Assembly: GCA_030549335.1 (NCBI GenBank)
Contig: CM060187.1
Span: 50,674,203 to 50,738,202 of the forward strand
DNA: 64,000 nt
Direction: 5' to 3'
From: Pontederia crassipes
Lineage: Eukaryota; Streptophyta; Magnoliopsida; Commelinales; Pontederiaceae
Positions 1-11,416 of the stretch are shown here, in pieces. The translations under genes and the position numbers were made by a program. The notes under the pieces were generated by a model. It did no database searches, was not told the origin of the DNA, and saw only the letters and a program-made list of their open reading frames with translations. Each line of letters starts with the position of its first letter. The stretch's first letter is position 1.

Positions 1-108
1 ATTTTGATTTTGAAAATTGCATTTTTCCACTTACAATTTCTTCTTGGGCAGTTGTTCTTTCCTCATGACAATCACAGTTATTTTTTTCCAATTATTTAAT
101 CGGTCAAG

Positions 109-3100
109 GTTGGACTAGCGGAGAAGACAGCTGCTTTGTTTACAAAAGATGGAGATCAACATAATAACCTTCATGACATGCAATGCATGTGGTAAGCTCT
201 TGGGGCCCCATCTCTCTGCAAATTTTATAATTTATATGGGATCCTTATTACTTCTGGTATCTGGAAGGTATGAACTTGCATCTGGAGAAAGCTACTTCCG
301 TCAAGGTGATCTTGGGCGGGCATTGAAGAAATTCTTAGCTGTAGAAAAACATTATGCAGATATGACTGAGGATCAGTTTGATTTTCATTCTTATTGTCTA
401 CGGAAAATGACTTTGCGGGCCTATGTATCAATGCTAAAGTTTCAAGATAAACTTCACTCACACAAATATTTCCATAAAGCAGCAGCAGGAATTATAAGGT
501 GATGTTTCTTCGAAATATATGCCAGTCTAACTATCTAAATTTCTTGAGATAGTTTGTCATTTGTCATGTTGACTTTTCGCTTACTTCTAATTTCTCTTAT
601 CTCTGTTTTTATTTCGTATTTGGTTGGAGTGGCATGTTTCATTTAACCTCTAACTATCTAAACTTCTTGAAGTAGTTTGTTATCTTGTATTTTCATGTAC
701 CTATTTCTGTGATCTCTGTTCTTATTCGGTTTTGATAGGATTAACTTATCTTATTACTTCTACTTGATCTGGTTTAACTTTGTAAATTTGAAACTTTATC
801 CTTTCAAATTCTTTGAAGGATGTCTGTCAAAAAAAATTCTTTGAACGATGAACAGTCAGATGTTAATCCTAATTTTCTGACATATTGATTAGCTATTTGT
901 TTAATGTTTGAATTTCGATAGTGTTGTAGTTTTTTTTTTTTAAATCTCAGATGCACTTCTATTTCAAATGTTTGTACATTTAAATGTGACGGTATATTGT
1001 TTTGGTTGAAAATGATTCTCATTTGATTTTCTAAGATACAGTTATAGCAAGAAGGTATAGGGAAGTTATCAACTAGGTGGTGTTTTGTACTTATGCATGG
1101 GTATTTACATCACAGATGCATATATCAAATTTTGTAAGAAAGAATTTTTAGTGTTAGATGTGATGTACCTGGCCAGTCAAATATGTTGGACTTAAGTTGT
1201 TTGATTTTGATCCATTCGATCTAGTTATTTGCTACTTCTTGCCTTCTATATTTGGCCTGTTATCCCTAGCCGACCACAACACTTAATGCAGTTTTAACAC
1301 AAGATAGCAAACCAGGGCTGTTAACATAGTGACTAAAGCGGGGGTGGGGGATATGGCAGAGCAATACCAGCATAACGTCAGAGTGGAAGGGGGGAGAAAT
1401 TTCTTGGCGAAAAAGTGGGTTGTCACGTTGAAGAGGCAAGTGGGAGGTACTGGAGGAAGAATGGACGAGTTAGTGAACTTGTGGGATGAACTGTAGCATC
1501 CCCCTTCTGGTGCTGATAGACAGAGGTCCTTATGGGACGAATCTTTGGGGCTGCAATGGTCTTTGTTGGGGTGGTGGGTGGAAGGTGGCTGCAGAAGGTA
1601 GAAGCGGTTGTGAGTGGGCAGAGGAAGCCAACAATAGTAATCTTCCTCTGAAGGTGGGGTAGGAACCTGGGAAGAATGCCCATTGTGGAAAGGGGAGTGT
1701 GGACCTGTGGTGAACAGCATTAATAATGCTGATGCAAGATTCTGCATCACCGCCACACATTTTTTAGTGCACAATCACACACCCCTTTAAGTAATTGTCT
1801 AAATTTTAGTAGCAAAAATGCGTCACTTGGGTTCATGATCATGTTACCTTATTTACTTATACAAAAGAGTGCATCTTATGTGTTCTTTTTTTTCCTGAAT
1901 TTAGGTGCTATATTAAGTTGCATGATTCTCCATCAAAATCAGCAACTGAGGAGACTGATGACATGTCAAAATTGGACCCTTCTCAAAGGAAGAAAATAAG
2001 GCAAAAACAAAAGAAGGCTGAAGCCCGTGCAAAGAAAGTAAATGTTTCTAGAAGTTGGTGCCCTTAAGTTGTACTGCTGTTGGTGCATGTGAATAAATTC
2101 TCTTTGATCCTTTCTCTAGGAGGCTGAAGAAAAAGTTGAGGAGTCAACATCATCTGGCATGTCTAAATCTGGCAAACGTCAAAATGCTAGGGCAGTAGAT
2201 TTGGACCCCCATGGAGAAAAGCTCTTACAGGTTTTTTAATTGAGACCTTTCATTACCTTTCAAAAGAAAAAAAAGTCCTTTTATTGCTGTAAAAGTTAAT
2301 TCATTTAGTGGTTCTAGATGGATTTCTCTATGTTTCTGGTTCATATCTGGCAGGCAATATACAGATTATAACATTGGACTATTGTTATTTGAATATTAGT
2401 TTCTAAAATAACCATTACATTCCTTCATATGTTCTTCAGGGGGGAACCCCTCAAAATAATGTTCTTCAGGGTCTTCATTTCTGTGGGCTTCTATAGATTA
2501 GAGGGGTTGTTTCTCAAAATCTCTTGCATGATTCGATATGGAGGTACTTTATGGTATTGTGAACACTGCTTCCACAGCAGCGGTTAGGATATTTCTAACC
2601 ATTTCTTATCATCTTTGAAGTAAGAGTATTTTGTTTGGAGGTTTCATGTTTGTTTTTTGTTATTCTGGCAAAATGCAAGAACATCATGAATAGGATGATT
2701 TTTTTTAGAGTATTATTATGATTCTGTGCTTATAGTTCTTTAAGATCCAGATTTGGTTTCTAGCTCAAAGCTTGAAAATGATCAATTGATTAGCCTGTTG
2801 CATTCATGTAGTTATGGGTGGCATTTAACCTCCACAAATATGCAGGTTGAAAATCCATTATTGGAAGCTACAAGATATTTGAAATTGCTTCAGAACAACT
2901 CATCTAACTCATTGGAAACACATATTCTCTCTTTTGAGCTAAACATGAGGAAGCAAAAGATTCTGTTGGCATTTCAGGTAACATCACAACAAAAGACCTT
3001 AATTTCCCGAACCTGTCCTATAACACAGTTCTTCATGTTACAATGATATATCTGAGAGCCGTACATTTTATTAATTGTTATTCATATAGCACAAGTTTTT

Positions 3101-4663
3101 CATCCAGCTGTAAACTTTATTTTTTTACAGGCTGTCAAACAACTTCTTAAGTTGAATGCAAATGATCCAGATTCTCATAGGTGCTTGGTAAGTGACTCTT
3201 GCTACCAGACGGTCAAATTCTATACAAATAGATTTATTTTGAACTGAAGAGCACCATACCAGAAGTGGTTAGAGCTCAAATTTCTTATAGATCTTTTTAT
3301 GCCAAGAGAAAAGCTGACTCCATTATGCTCTATTTAATCTATTGCCAAAACCTATGTTCCTAAAATGTGGTCAGTTTCTATATGGATAAGCTTCTAGACA
3401 TGTTCCTGAAAAAAGGTGTACATTTGATATTGGGCCAGGATCAAGATGTTCTTAATTTTTGACCTATCCCAATCTAGTTTGAAGCCGGTAGAGTAAAATT
3501 GGGTGCTGCCTCGTGTTAACCCATGTTGGTACTTTCCTCAGAAATCCAAGCCGGGACAGCTGGATGTCCCAGTTATTCCTGCCCGTACGGGATCAGACTT
3601 TGTTATGTTTCAAGCCTGCTAAGGCTTGCACGAAAAGCAAAGTTTTGTAATATTTGATTGACTAATTTACTGTATCTTCTACAGATAAAATTTTTCAACG
3701 CTATCAGTAGCTTTTCTGCCCCTGAAACTGATTCAGAAAAACTAATTTGGAATGTTATAGAGGCAGAACGGCCAGAAATAAGGTGCTTGCATGTTTCTGG
3801 AATACGGCCTCTTATTTGCAATTATTTCTTTATGAAGGAAAATAAGTATGTTTTTAGTTTGATAGTTGTAGTGGTTTTCTTTGCAGTCAATTGAATGGAA
3901 AGTCACTTATTGAAGTGAACGCATCCTTCCTTGAGACACACAAAGGTTTCTTTCTTTTCCCAGCAAACTTAAAAGAATAACTGCTTGTAGTGATCTCTAA
4001 ACAAAGTTGCCTGTAGCAGTTGTTTTATCCTTTCTTCTTTCGACTTCTAGATTCGTTGATGCATAGAGCTGCAGCTGCTGAAATGTTGTATACCCTAGAA
4101 CCTGATAAGAAGATAGAAGCAATCAAGTTAATTGAGGAATCTACAATCAATAATGCATCAGGGTAAGTGCTTTAAACTAGGTGTTCTCTTCATGATCCAC
4201 AGTATCAAATGCTGTCTGCTTATGAAAGCAAACACTGATGTGTTTGTCATCTTCTACAAGTAGGATTGGGGCACTTGGTCCACAATGTGAACTTAAAGAC
4301 TGCATTGCAGTCCATAAGTTACTTGAGACGGTCTTCATGAACCAAGATGCTGCATCTAGTAAGTACATCCATTACAGTCGATCAAGTATTTTTATGTCCA
4401 TTTTTGTGTCATACACACAATTTAGGCACGACTATTCTGGAAATGTCCGATTCTTACAATATAATGTCATTCCAGGATGGAAAGTACGGTGTGCAGAATA
4501 TTTCCCGTACTCCGCATACTTTGATGGTTGCAGAAGTTCTGCGGTTAGTAATAAAAATATGCAGAATTTAGCTGAGAATGGAGATGTTGCATGTCAAGTA
4601 TCAGAAGATGCAGATTCGATAAGCGGAAAACTGAACAATTTCAGTGACCTAAAGATTCAGTAA
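109..4663 (+). CDS. NAA15: NAA15, auxiliary subunit of N-terminal acetyltransferase A (NatA), C-terminal part
   Basis: NAA15 is the TPR scaffold that anchors the catalytic subunit NAA10 to the ribosome for co-translational N-terminal acetylation. Eleven exons read in one phase: 109-191, 268-498, 1905-2037, 2120-2230, 2846-2977, 3131-3187, 3685-3782, 3887-3945, 4051-4162, 4264-4358, 4476-4663. They sum to 1299 nt (432 codons plus TAA), about the C-terminal half of a family protein near 900 residues; the rest lies left of the window. Family landmarks are NLHDMQCMWYELASGESY, the block DQFDFHSYCLRKMTLR, the basic stretch around SQRKKIRQKQKKAEARAKK, and the conserved tail WKVRCAEYFPYS. The joins at 191/268 (TG|G, Trp), 498/1905 (AG|G, Arg) and 4358/4476 (A|GA, Arg) restore conserved residues, which supports the model. 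The gene looks intact in what is visible. Identity is recognised from remembered family sequences, not from a search. Confidence 0.93.
1262..1790. other. GC-rich island inside a NAA15 intron
   Basis: The 1.4-kb intron 499-1904 contains a G-rich block unlike the T-rich intron around it. On the minus strand the block has two overlapping open frames of 163 and 86 codons with no recognisable domain. The abrupt change of composition suggests an inserted fragment. I found no matching repeats at its ends and cannot name its source. Confidence 0.4.
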
Positions 4664-5330
4664 TTCTTTAGGATTTTGGTCTTTCCTTAATTGGTTTCCT
4701 GCGGGACATGGGAAATGTAGGAGTGAGCATTCCAAACATCAAACTCTGCTGCGGACAGGTGAACGAGCCGAATCATAATGAAGCACCAAAAACCCATCAG
4801 TGGTGCTTAAAGTTTGTGACTAACCTTACTGGATTATTAGGTTCAAACTTTAAAATTGATGGAAGCTCCCCCTTTCATCATACAATCAGTCATTTATTGT
4901 TGAGGCATTAGCTTATAGTACTATGCTTGAAAACGGTCAGGCAGCTTGTCGCCAGGTTTTTTTATTTTTGAGTGAATCAAGGATTTTGTAATGTTTGTAT
5001 TTTTCTCCCAGTGGACTGTATTTTTTTGGGTAAATCTTTGTTCCGAGGAAGCCTAAATTTTGACAAGAAAAAACAATGTACAACGTCATTCTGCCTTTAA
5101 AGACAATAATTCGATGCTGTGGGGTTATTTCATGTGACGAGGCAGCATATCTCATTTCCGTGTTTGGGTTACGAGGTGCTACTTTTGTCATCTTCTTTTT
5201 CACCAAAATGTGTTTTTGGCCGTGATTGCGTGCTCTTGGCAATCGCAAATTATACTGTTTTTTTTTCAATTTCAAAGGAAGGCGTAAGGCCTAATCCATG
5301 GAAATAAAAAAAATTAAAAATAAAGGATAC
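4664..5330 (+). other. Probable NAA15 3' untranslated region
   Basis: After the stop codon the sequence runs without a plausible reading frame to AATAAA-like signals at 5303-5308 and 5317-5322. The true cleavage site cannot be told from sequence alone. Confidence 0.45.
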
Positions 5331-6390
5331 ATGACTACTACATTTACAAATTACAAGTGCCGCCGTTCTGTTTCTTTTGTGATTTTAATGCCGTTGATTT
5401 GTGTGTACGAAACCTTGATGTATAATGATCCAACTTCCCCGGCCAAAGTTAAGATTATACTTTTACTTATTTTCGACCAATTTAAGATTGCCTTTTGCCC
5501 TGTTTTACGGAAGTTGAATTTTGGGCTAATCAGTTCGAAGCGGAATAAGCCATTATAATTTTAACCAATCTTGGTGAATGGTTTTTTTTGTATTCTTTTA
5601 GCATATTCCTATTATCTTGGAGCTGCATCATTACATCTTGAAATGAAATTTGGATATGTAAAACTCATCACTCCTAGTTTATCTAGTAACTGTAAACACT
5701 GTTGGTTTGAAAGAAAACATAATTGGTCGGATTTAAGTTAGACTCGGAGCCAACATCTTAAGATGAAGTATAAATATAAGTTTTTTTTAGTGAACGTGAA
5801 ATAAATACAAAAAAATATACCTTCGTTATTCTTTAAACATTTGAACAAAAGTAAGCATAAATATTCGTTGAAAAATAAAATAAAAATTCTATGTAAAACA
5901 AACAAGAATTAAAATAAATAAGCATTCCTATTACATTGTATAAACTACCTATTGATGCTATATTGTCATGTTAGGTTGGTTTATATTTTTTTAAAAGAAA
6001 ATATTGTGCTACTATTTTTTTAAAAAAAGATTAATCAATTATCGTCCATTGCGATGATGAATAAAAGATATTTAGATGATTAATTTATTGTTCATCATAA
6101 TTTAATAATAATTAATGGCCGTTTATTTAATAATAATTATCTCTTAAATAAACAGTACAGCCATTAGATCCATTTTTTTGAACCCATTACCGGCTTAAAA
6201 TATTTTGCATCCCGGTCGCGGTTTAATACAAAATGGATCGAGTCGGTGGATTGGCCGAGTCAAACCCGTTCACACTATATTCTGGCTACAGTAAACTATT
6301 GTGGGCTTTTGACTTGAATTAGGCCTACATTTTCTAAGGGGCTTTCCCGTGGACTCATAAGCGTTCGAGTTGGGTCCATTATGTAGTGAG
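5331..6390. other. AT-rich intergenic spacer
   Basis: No gene is seen. The stretch 6080-6160 has a short repeated motif (TTAATAATAATTA) on either side of TGGCCGTTTA. Composition becomes more GC-rich from about 6200 toward the FRS leader. Confidence 0.5.
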
Positions 6391-6399
6391 CCATGCCAA

Positions 6400-6800
6400 T
6401 GGGATTTGAACACACTCAAAATGTTGGATATTGCCACGCCCGTTTCCTGACCAATGCCCCTTTCTCTGCCCCTCGTCTACGCCCCCGCCGCCCTCCTGTC
6501 CATCGCGACCTCCAGGAACCGCACAAAGCCGAAGGGGGTCGGAATATCAACAGTCCTCTGCGCGCTGCCGCTGCTGGCGACTTCATCCCTTCCGACTTCA
6601 CCGTCGGCAACAGTCTCCGCCGGCGATCTCATCTCATCGAGTTTTACTTCGACGACCGCAATGTCACCTCGAAGGCCGCGAGCCTATTTGCTTTTGCGGT
6701 CATGTTTCAGGTTTGCGAGCGTCAACGCTTCTCTTGCGAAGTACACGTAGTTTTTTTCCTTTTCCTCGGTCGAAATCGCATAGTCCATGAATGATCATAG
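6400..6800 (+). promoter_or_regulatory. Probable promoter and first noncoding exon region of the FRS11-like gene
   Basis: A sharp GC- and CpG-rich island (about 6430-6760) lies between AT-rich spacers, 1.6 kb upstream of the FRS start codon. Such islands are common at plant transcription starts. A long leader intron would then run to an acceptor such as the CTAGCAG ending near 8389. Open frames of 98-133 codons exist here in several phases, but none has domain character and the C-rich composition explains them. No TATA box is obvious. Confidence 0.45.
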
Positions 6801-7129
6801 GGTGTTTGTTATTATGTGAAGCAACTAACAGTGGGGTTTAGACACTTGTTAAACCGCTACAAACCAAAGGGGTGACCATCTTCTAGGTCTCCGACGACTC
6901 CATCATCCCCGTTTTTTTGGTAATTTTTTTGCGCTTTGCTACAGCTGTTTCCGCTGCTGCTGACCAAAAGCAACTTGTAGAACAAGCTGTGGTTGCAAAA
7001 TGCAGAGTGACAGCGACTGTGGCTGCAACTGTTCTTCCGGAGAGTCGTTGGATTACTAACTGACGTTTATTTTGCTTTCCTAATATTGAAATGTGATGCG
7101 GCCGCTGGTCATTCTAACAAAAAAAGAAA

Positions 7130-7480
7130 GTTCTTTAGGATATGTTTGGTTACAGGGAAATGCTGAGAAGGAAAAAAAAAGGGGAATCCTTTCTCTTGGT
7201 TGAATTTAAGTCGAAAGGAGAATAGAGGGAAACCTTTTCCCTCCAATTTTTGTGAACATTTTATTTTTCTTCAAATCATGATGGAAATGAGTGAAAGGAT
7301 ATTTAACATATATTTTCAAACATATAAATATACATATAAAAGATAAAATCATTCATTCCTTTTTCTTTTCTTTAATTATGTCAACTAAACAAGGGTAATT
7401 ATTCACTTTCATTCTTTTTCATTTCCTTCTCTTCTTTACTTTTCCTTCCACTTACTTTTCTTGAAGATATTAACTTGTTT
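7130..7480. repeat. MITE-like purine/pyrimidine-rich repeat, copy A
   Basis: The left side is purine-rich (AGGGAAATGCTGAGAAGG, then AAAGGGGAATCC) and the right side pyrimidine-rich (CATTCATTCC, then CATTTCCTTCTCTTC, then TTCCTTCCACTTACTTTTC). It opens with the ATGTTTGGTTACAGGG form typical of many plant MITEs. The same arrangement occurs at 54810-55150. Clean terminal repeats and target duplication could not be fixed. Confidence 0.4.
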
Positions 7481-7654
7481 GAATTGAGAGTTTTGAAAGG
7501 ATGAGTCGAACCACAAGTGAATGTAATATTCTTATATTGTTTGTAAGTAGTGGAGTGGAGTGATCATAACTTTTATTTCACCAAATTGGTGGAACGAGGA
7601 ATACATAATTTTAGATTAAAGTTAACCTCTCTTTTTTAACTTTTTTTTTAAAAA

Positions 7655-7842
7655 AATTATCTCATATTAATGTTACATTGATATAATTTTTAGTTTTACT
7701 TATTTTAATTTATATTTATCTTTCATTTTTTTATTTTTTAAAAATCTCTCTCTCATGTTAATGTTACATTTAAGTAATAATTTTGTTTGTATTTTGTTTT
7801 TAATTTATATTTATCTCTCATGTTTTATTTTCTTTAAAACAG
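7655..7842. repeat. Diverged tandem duplication, about 95 bp per copy
   Basis: Two adjacent copies share the order CTCAT, TTAATGTTACATT, then TTTTAATTTATATTTATCT and a T-rich end. The copies have drifted at many sites. They lie in the putative leader intron or spacer before the FRS gene. Confidence 0.5.
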
Positions 7843-8424
7843 ACGAATAAAATAATTATGTGAGAAAATAAAGAAGTTAATAAAAAAATTAGAAAAAGTG
7901 GGTGGGGGACATACTAAAGAGAAAAGTAAATTAAGTAATAAAAAAACTTATGAGGTATTTATGTTACTCATTAGATATTATAAATAGTTTATATATAACA
8001 AAGGATAAATTTGACTTTTACAAATAAATAAAATTTTAGTATTCAGATTTATCATCTTCCATTATTTGTTATCAAAATATGAACTTGCTAAAGACACATC
8101 TCAGTCTACTTTCTCATTTCTCACCTCACTACTCTATCTCACTCCTCCATCAATTAATTGTCAAAAGTTATAAAATAATAAAGTTTATCTAACAAAACTG
8201 TTCTATCTTTCCGAATTGAGGAAATGGCAAATCTTTTCTGCATACCATTAGCATATATCTGAAACCATCAAAATACCAGTTTGGTCAGGAAATTGTAGCA
8301 TTCTCGTTGTTTACACTTTATTTGCGTCGTTTAACATCTTTTCATGGTTGTTTCTTATTATAGTTTGGTTTTTGGTTGCCAACTAGCAGCTAAATTTGTT
8401 GATGAACACGGTTGATTGAAAAAA

Positions 8425-10862
8425 ATGATGAAGAGTTCTGGAAGGAACAATGGTTGCCTTACTCAAAAGCAGCGATGCCCATGTGGCGTCGAACAATGTC
8501 ATATCAAAGTGGACAGCGATGAAGATGAAGCATCAATGGAACCTTCAGTGTCCATGGAAACAAACCTTAAACAAGGAACAAATCATACTACTACGACTTA
8601 TGAGGATGTGACTGTCAATTCTCCTTATGTGGGACAATGTTTTCGAACTGATGAGGAAGCGCAAGAATACTATACTAACTTCGCTAGGAAAAATGGTTTT
8701 GCTATCAGGAGAGAGCGCTCAAAGGGCAACTCTTCGCACCCGTTGGGAGTTTACAAGCGGGAGCTTGTATGTCACCGAGCAGGATCATCGCTCCCTAGGA
8801 AAACTGCAGAACTTAAACGGCAGAGGAACAAGAAATCATCCCGCTGCAAATGTGAGGCACAGATGATAATTAAGAAGAATATTTCAAAGGGTATAACCCA
8901 ATGGATAGTCGTGCATTTCAGTAACAATCACAACCATGAGCTACTGGGCAGCGAAGAAGTGCGGCATCTCCCTGCCTACAGGAATATACCACCGATTGTC
9001 CGTGAGCGGATCTTATGTCTTGCAAAAACTGGTTGCACTGTGAATGTTATTATGAGGGCACTTGAAATGGAAAAGGGAGGAAAGTCAACTCAGTTATCAT
9101 TCACAGAGAGGGATCTGAGAAACTTCCTTCAAGCATCTAAGAATATTGACCGAGAAAATGAAGGATTGGAACTCCTTAAGGTGTGCAAAGTTATGAAAGA
9201 AAAATATTCAGATTTCCGTTACGAGTACATATTGGATAAAAATGATGCCCTTGAACACATTACTTGGTCGTACCCAGATGCCATTCGCGCATACAAGGTG
9301 TTCGGTGATGTGGTGATTTTTGACACAACATACCGTTTATATGCATATGACAGGCCTGTCGGAGTGTGGTTTGGTATGGATAATTATGGGAATCTCATCT
9401 TTTTTGGTTGTGTTCTATTGCAAGATGAAAAGCCACCATCATTTAAATGGGCTTTGGAGGTTAGCATACTGCAGTTGATTCTTTTTTATTTACCACTTCT
9501 TCCCTTTATACTGAGAGTGAATTCTTCATAAGTTCCTTACATCTGAATAATTGTTTTTCTCTGTTCTTGTAGTCATTTATCCGTCTAATGGATGGGAAGT
9601 TTCCGCAAACGATAGTGACGGACCTTGATATGGTACTGCAAGAAGTTATGATTAATGTACTACCAAACACAAAACATGCTTTTGGTATATGGTATATAAT
9701 GTCTAAATTATCAAGCTGGTTTTCTTCCCTACTTGGTCCTCGATATGAGACATTTGTGTCCGAGTTTTATAGGATCTATTGTTTAGATAATGAAGCCGAT
9801 TTCTTGCGTCAGTGGGGGCAGATGATTAATGAGTTTGGAGTAGGCTCTGATAGACATATGGCTATACTTTCACTTTATCGGAGCTACTGGGCATTGCCGT
9901 ACCTCCGAGGTTGGTTTTTTGCAAGACTGATGACTACTGAAACTTTGGTGCCAATAAAATTGTTTTTCAAAGGGTTCTTGAATACACAAACACGCCTCAA
10001 AGACTTCGTTGAGCAGGTAGTACCACTTTCAATTCTGAATAGGCAATGATTATTTCTCAATTTTATACTTCAATTGACCTATTTAAAATAATATGATGGT
10101 GCTTTACAGGTGGCTGGTGCAATCGAATTTCAAAATCAAGCTGGAGAAGAAGCTACAATGAAACAAAATTATCAAAATGTCAAGATTAAAACATGCATGC
10201 CCATTGAAGAACAAACATCAACAGTCCTTGCACCTTATGCATTTCATATGTTCCAAGAAGAACTTGTATCGTCAGTGCAGTTTGCAGTTTACGAATCGCA
10301 GGGAGAGAACTATGTTGTCCGCCATCGCCTCAAGACAGACAGCAGCTATTTAGTGCAGTTCTTTCCATCAGAGGAAGAGATACGTTGCAGTTGCAAGGAG
10401 TTCGAGTCCTCTGGGATATTATGCTGTCATGCTCTTCGGGTGCTCTCGCTAAAAAATTACTTTTTGCTCCCGGACAAATATCTTTTGAGCAGATGGCGCC
10501 GCGAAAGCTCGTTGTTTCCCAAGAGCACTGGTTACAAATACCGGTCACAAGTTCTGCGCTCCCTTGCATCAATTATAATACAAGAGTCTGCACAGACCAA
10601 AGAAAGATTCGATTATGTTCAATGGCACCTGAGCAAGCTTCTTACACATGTCAGGAACATGCCAACACTTGATGAAGTCCCTTCAGACACAGAGCCAGTT
10701 GCTTCACTCGACGTTACAGTGGACGCAGGTCCTGTTAGATCCAGAGGAAGGCCGAGAAAGATAAAAGCTACGAATGGGACGCCCAAGGAGGTGGCAGATC
10801 CACCCCAAGAAAAAGAATTACCAGTACCAGAAGAAACGGCTGGGGCACAGGAATTACTGTAG
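8425..10862 (+). CDS. FAR1-related sequence protein, FRS11/FRS10-like (domesticated MULE transposase)
   Basis: FAR1/FHY3-family proteins are nuclear regulators derived from Mutator-like transposases; FHY3 and FAR1 act in phytochrome A signalling, while FRS10/11 roles are less clear. Exons 8425-9459, 9573-10016 and 10110-10862 encode 743 residues with in-phase GT-AG joins. Start: the first ATG in frame is 8425; the frame opens further only through a TTG. The FAR1 DNA-binding region lies near residues 73-172 (FRTDEEAQEYYTNFARK to NHNHELL, with Cys and His ligands). The MULE transposase core starts near 290 (VVIFDTTYR, then TIVTDLD, then KHAFGIWYI). A SWIM zinc finger lies near 585-605 (CSCKEF, then GILCCHAL). 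Near 702 an RGRPRK AT-hook-like motif precedes an acidic tail. No break is visible. The FRS11-like assignment rests on remembered family sequence, including the exon arrangement. Confidence 0.9.
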
Positions 10863-10960
10863 AAATACTCTTGAATTTTCAGTTCTGTGCTATGTCACTT
10901 TGATAATTGAATTTGATTTCGACTTATCATCACTTCAAAATTCCAAAGCTCTAGCTATCT
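10863..10960 (+). other. Short FRS 3' flank before the copia insertion
   Basis: Only about 100 bp separate the FRS stop codon from the copia element, so the ancestral 3' untranslated region is probably split by the insertion. No strong polyadenylation signal is seen here. Confidence 0.5.
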
Positions 10961-10965
10961 ATTAC

Positions 10966-11400
10966 TGTTAATAATGCATTGAATCTGAACCCAGTTGGTC
11001 CCCTTACATAGTTAGGCGCTTCAGCAGAATTCCCCTACGGGAGTCTCGCTGTTCGGTCAGCGAGCCTGTGGGGAATCAAGGGGGATCCCCCCTGCGGGGA
11101 TTGCAAGGGGGCGGAGGCCCCTGAGCGAAAATTTTTAGGGGTATTCTGTATGTGATTCGGATTTGATTTATTTCCTTATCACGAGATATGTGTCCTATTT
11201 TCAGGAGATTTATTTAGAGTCTCAATCCGTATGTAATTCCTATCATCTGTCAAAGGGAGTGCTTATATAAACTCCCTAGGGGTTTAAACAGAGACCCATC
11301 CTTGTAATCATCGTTATTTCATAACAAAGAGCCGTCGCCATTTTTTCTCTTCGCGTTCTTCTGTATTTCGTGTGATCCTTCTCTCCCCTTTTTCGTAACA
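10966..11400 (+). repeat. Left LTR of the copia element
   Basis: 435 bp, starting TGTTAATAATGC and ending CGTAACA. It contains a GC-rich block and a TATATAAA promoter-like box around 11263, followed by the probable transcript start region. It pairs with the right LTR. Confidence 0.93.
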
Positions 11401-11402
11401 AA

Positions 11403-11416
11403 TTGGTATCAGAGCC
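11403..11416 (+). other. Primer binding site of the copia element
   Basis: TTGGTATCAGAGC lies 2 bp after the left LTR. It is complementary to the 3' end of plant initiator tRNA-Met, the usual primer for copia elements. Confidence 0.85.

Noticed and set aside
149-267. Start of NAA15 at the ATG at 149
   Set aside because: The conserved reading (KDGDQHNNLHDMQCM) is in another frame and splices at 191/268; the ATG frame runs through an intron.
6393-6794. Several 98-133 codon frames in the GC island
   Set aside because: Open in several phases because of base composition; no family match. Better read as the leader region of the FRS gene.
8416-8424. Earlier FRS start
   Set aside because: The frame opens through TTG there; the first ATG is at 8425.
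11403-11416. tRNA gene
   Set aside because: It is only the short primer site of the copia element, not a folded tRNA.
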